Shown here piece by piece: positions 62,293-64,000 of a DNA stretch of 64,000 nucleotides. The position numbers were made by a program, and so were the translations under genes. Position 1 is the stretch's first letter; each line of letters begins with the position of its first letter. The notes below the pieces were generated by a model that had not been told where the DNA came from, searched no databases, and worked only from the letters and a program-made list of their open reading frames with translations. Origin of the DNA: Adiantum capillus-veneris (lineage: Eukaryota; Streptophyta; Polypodiopsida; Polypodiales; Pteridaceae); assembly GCA_014529385.2 (NCBI GenBank), contig CM043962.1:41397098-41461097 (forward strand), written 5' to 3'.

Positions 62293-62630
62293 TATAGTGC
62301 CTCACCTTGTGTGCACACCGTGGTTGTCCCTATGCAGTTGTTGATTTGCTAGCCCGTAAGCCGATGATCTAATGGATTTTGGTCTACCTATCAACTCACA
62401 AAACGAGGTTGTGGTGATGCTGCCTAGCTAGAGTCCACTTGGTGGGTGGGGATTTATTAGCAGTACATGGTGGAATGTTTTGCACACAATTGAGAGGGAT
62501 ATTGTCACTTCTTCTATTGGCTCACCTCCTATTTAACCAGGTGAGGGTTTTGCTCCCTCACTTAGCCTTGCACTACGTGGTTGTGTCTGTCTGAAAGGTA
62601 GTTGAGGGCTGTGGTGATGCCACCTGATGA
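62189..62630. repeat. Imperfect direct repeat of about 240 bp at the broken end of element F
   Basis: 62189-62271 and 62431-62513 share GAGTCCACTTGGTGGGTGGG, TTAGCAGTACATGGTGGAATG and GAGGGATATTGTCACTT. Less similar text follows each copy, including GTGGTGATGC(T/C) near 62413 and 62609. The first copy forms the foreign tail of the gag-protease frame. Confidence 0.8.
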
Positions 62631-62955
62631 TCTGTGCATTAAAACTTATTGAAAATAGTAGATGGTGATAATAGCTTCTTTGACGGTTCAACTCTTGCAA
62701 CATGGTGTTAGTGGTGATGCCGGCGGCCTCACAGGTGGGGCCAAACTGACTCTAACGGTTTCTTAATGACCTTTACAAATCATATTGATTTATTGTGTCG
62801 AATGATATGGTATTTTGGATTATTTGTTTTTTAAGTTAATGCCTTATTCAACTTGATGATTTAAATGAGCAGCATAATAAAACATTATGGGGATTTTATT
62901 AATCAACCCTTGATGATTTATTGCAGGGTTAATGTTTTCCTACTCTTATAAAGTT
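62631..62955. other. No gene recognised
   Basis: AT-rich sequence with another GTGGTGATGCC near 62710. TTTATTGCAGGG near 62918 could act as a 3' splice site before the small frame at 62932, but no matching upstream exon is recognised. Confidence 0.5.
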
Positions 62956-63117
62956 TTCTTGATATTGCATGAGGAGCCTGGCATCAAATATGAACTAACA
63001 CTTGCTGAAATTTCAAAAAATTGTACATTCTTGATATTGCATGAGGAGCTTGGCATCAAATATGAACTAAAACTTGCTGAAATTTTAACAAATTGTACAT
63101 CCTTTTCATGTCTTTAA
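62932..63117 (+). other. Small frame made of a 24-codon duplication, unrecognised
   Basis: The 62-residue reading contains two near copies of FLILHEE(P/L)GIKYEL followed by LAEI. The DNA unit is 72 bp (62956-63027 and 63028-63099), so the frame is kept. It could be part of a gene remnant or a chance open stretch; no family is known to me. Confidence 0.3.
62956..63099. repeat. 72-bp tandem duplication
   Basis: Both units start TTCTTGATATTGCATGAGGA and end TTGTACA, with about five differences. Confidence 0.9.
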
Positions 63118-63220
63118 GCAGCATTAATGTGTATTCCTGGGTTTACTGACAACCTCCTGTGAGGACATATGTCATTATGTACGACTGTTTTTTTATTTAA
63201 AGAAAGGTTTTACAAACAAA

Positions 63221-63595
63221 ATGCTGCCAAATTTTTCACAAATTAAATATACTTATGAAAAAATAGATTGGAAAGACGACTGTACATACCATAGAGATAG
63301 GGATGCCTTTAAGGCAACATCAAGTATAGTATGTAAGAATATTAAACTCATATGTGTAACCATTGTTGACAAACAGGGGTACATGCAGACAGCTAGGATG
63401 AGCATCACTCGAGATATATTTAAGCTACAACAGATTCGGGACAAGCTCATGGAAGCACATAAAGGGAAAAAGAGAACCAAGCCAATAGCAATTAGAGACC
63501 CTATCTCCAAGCTGTGTAAACCCATAAAAACTTTCACAGACTATAATCGACCCTACTTACATAGACGAGCAAAAGAAAACATAACATATGATTAG
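63221..63595 (+). CDS. Unrecognised 124-codon frame, possibly an exon or remnant
   Basis: It starts MLPNFSQIKYTYEKIDWKDD and is rich in Lys and Ile, with TRDIFKLQQIRDKLMEAHKG forming a probable helix. It ends NITYD and stop; the in-frame text after the stop (EYGWGPGYDNNNK) also looks protein-like, so the stop may be a mutation. No signal peptide, membrane segment or known motif is seen. Composition differs from the neighbouring retroelement frame. It may be a decayed gene piece captured by, or neighbouring, element F. Confidence 0.3.
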   Translation: MLPNFSQIKYTYEKIDWKDDCTYHRDRDAFKATSSIVCKNIKLICVTIVDKQGYMQTARMSITRDIFKLQQIRDKLMEAHKGKKRTKPIAIRDPISKLCKPIKTFTDYNRPYLHRRAKENITYD

Positions 63596-64000
63596 GAGTA
63601 TGGTTGGGGTCCAGGGTATGACAACAATAACAAGTAGTGGGGATTGCTTGATATACATGTCACCCATTTAGTGCAAATTAATTCTAATTAATTGTACTTG
63701 TGGTTGGTTGGCAGGTAAAGATCCCTGCTCTCATCTGGTAGGAGTTCCGGCTTAAGTTCCTACTTTTTCATGTATCATAGTAATTTGTAATGAAGTTTAT
63801 ATCAAGAAATTCTTCTTTGTTTTGTTCTCTACACAAAAGATTTTTGCAAACAGTATTCAAGTCTCTCAGTATATGGTTCTAAGTGATGGGATTTTAAAAC
63901 TTAAACACACACAAAATTTCTCGGGATACCTTTGGTCGGGTATCCATCATATACTGAGAATACTTAATACTACAATAATTTGTTTAATACCTATATGGTG
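63596..64000. other. No gene recognised at right edge
   Basis: AT-rich non-coding sequence. AGTATATGGTTCTAAG at about 63868 and CATATACTGAGAATACT at about 63948 form a loose inverted pair; nothing further can be supported. Confidence 0.5.

Noticed and set aside
1-64000. tRNA or rRNA genes
   Set aside because: The tRNA-like strings seen (TGGTATCAGAGC and similar) are primer binding sites of 12 bases beside LTRs, not tRNA genes; no cloverleaf or rRNA sequence was recognised.

Overview
This window is nuclear DNA from a land plant with a large genome crowded with transposons. The evidence is one plant-type, intron-containing gene for gamma-tubulin complex component 3 and plant-type transposons of nearly every class: Ty3/gypsy chromoviruses, an Athila/Tat-like gypsy element, L1-like LINEs, a hAT transposon and a Helitron. 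The density of nested insertions would fit a fern, lycophyte or gymnosperm, but the species cannot be fixed from this sequence. No rRNA, tRNA, CRISPR or prokaryotic-type operon was seen.

Left part (1-16.5 kb). An old minus-strand Ty3/gypsy element is cut by two plus-strand LTR retrotransposons of one family. Element A (72-5740) is flanked by GAAGG and element B (6979-11348) by CATAT, each an exact 5-bp target duplication. Neither A nor B encodes a reverse transcriptase. A keeps a broken gag-protease region; B keeps one uninterrupted 584-codon frame. A decayed plus-strand gypsy element, C (about 11630-15210), follows, then a LINE-like scrap.

Middle (16.5-42 kb). A hairpin-dense non-coding stretch leads into LTR fragments and a minus-strand LINE. 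Next is element D, a minus-strand chromovirus deletion derivative with a duplicated integrase GPY/F module. After it lies an LTR (H) split by a complete hAT transposon (28981-32611; TIRs, near-perfect 8-bp TSD, intact four-exon transposase) and by a LINE (32874-37860, 11-bp TSD). That LINE is itself split by a solo LTR (36017-37492, TSD CTCGC). Further LTR remnants run to 42.2 kb.

Right part (42-64 kb). The only convincing host gene, GCP3 (44069-46872, minus, two exons), sits in about 5-6 kb without recognisable transposon genes. Beyond it are a MITE-like inverted repeat, microsatellites, a Helitron scrap, a small LTR element without genes (G), a decayed Helitron (52891-56740, minus), and an Athila/Tat-like gypsy element F with a large intact gag-protease frame (58177-62292) that is cut off just after the protease. 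The last 1.5 kb holds short duplications and an unrecognised small frame.

Functionally, GCP3 would nucleate microtubules. The hAT element is the only one that looks potentially autonomous. All other elements lack at least one essential gene or carry stops and frameshifts.
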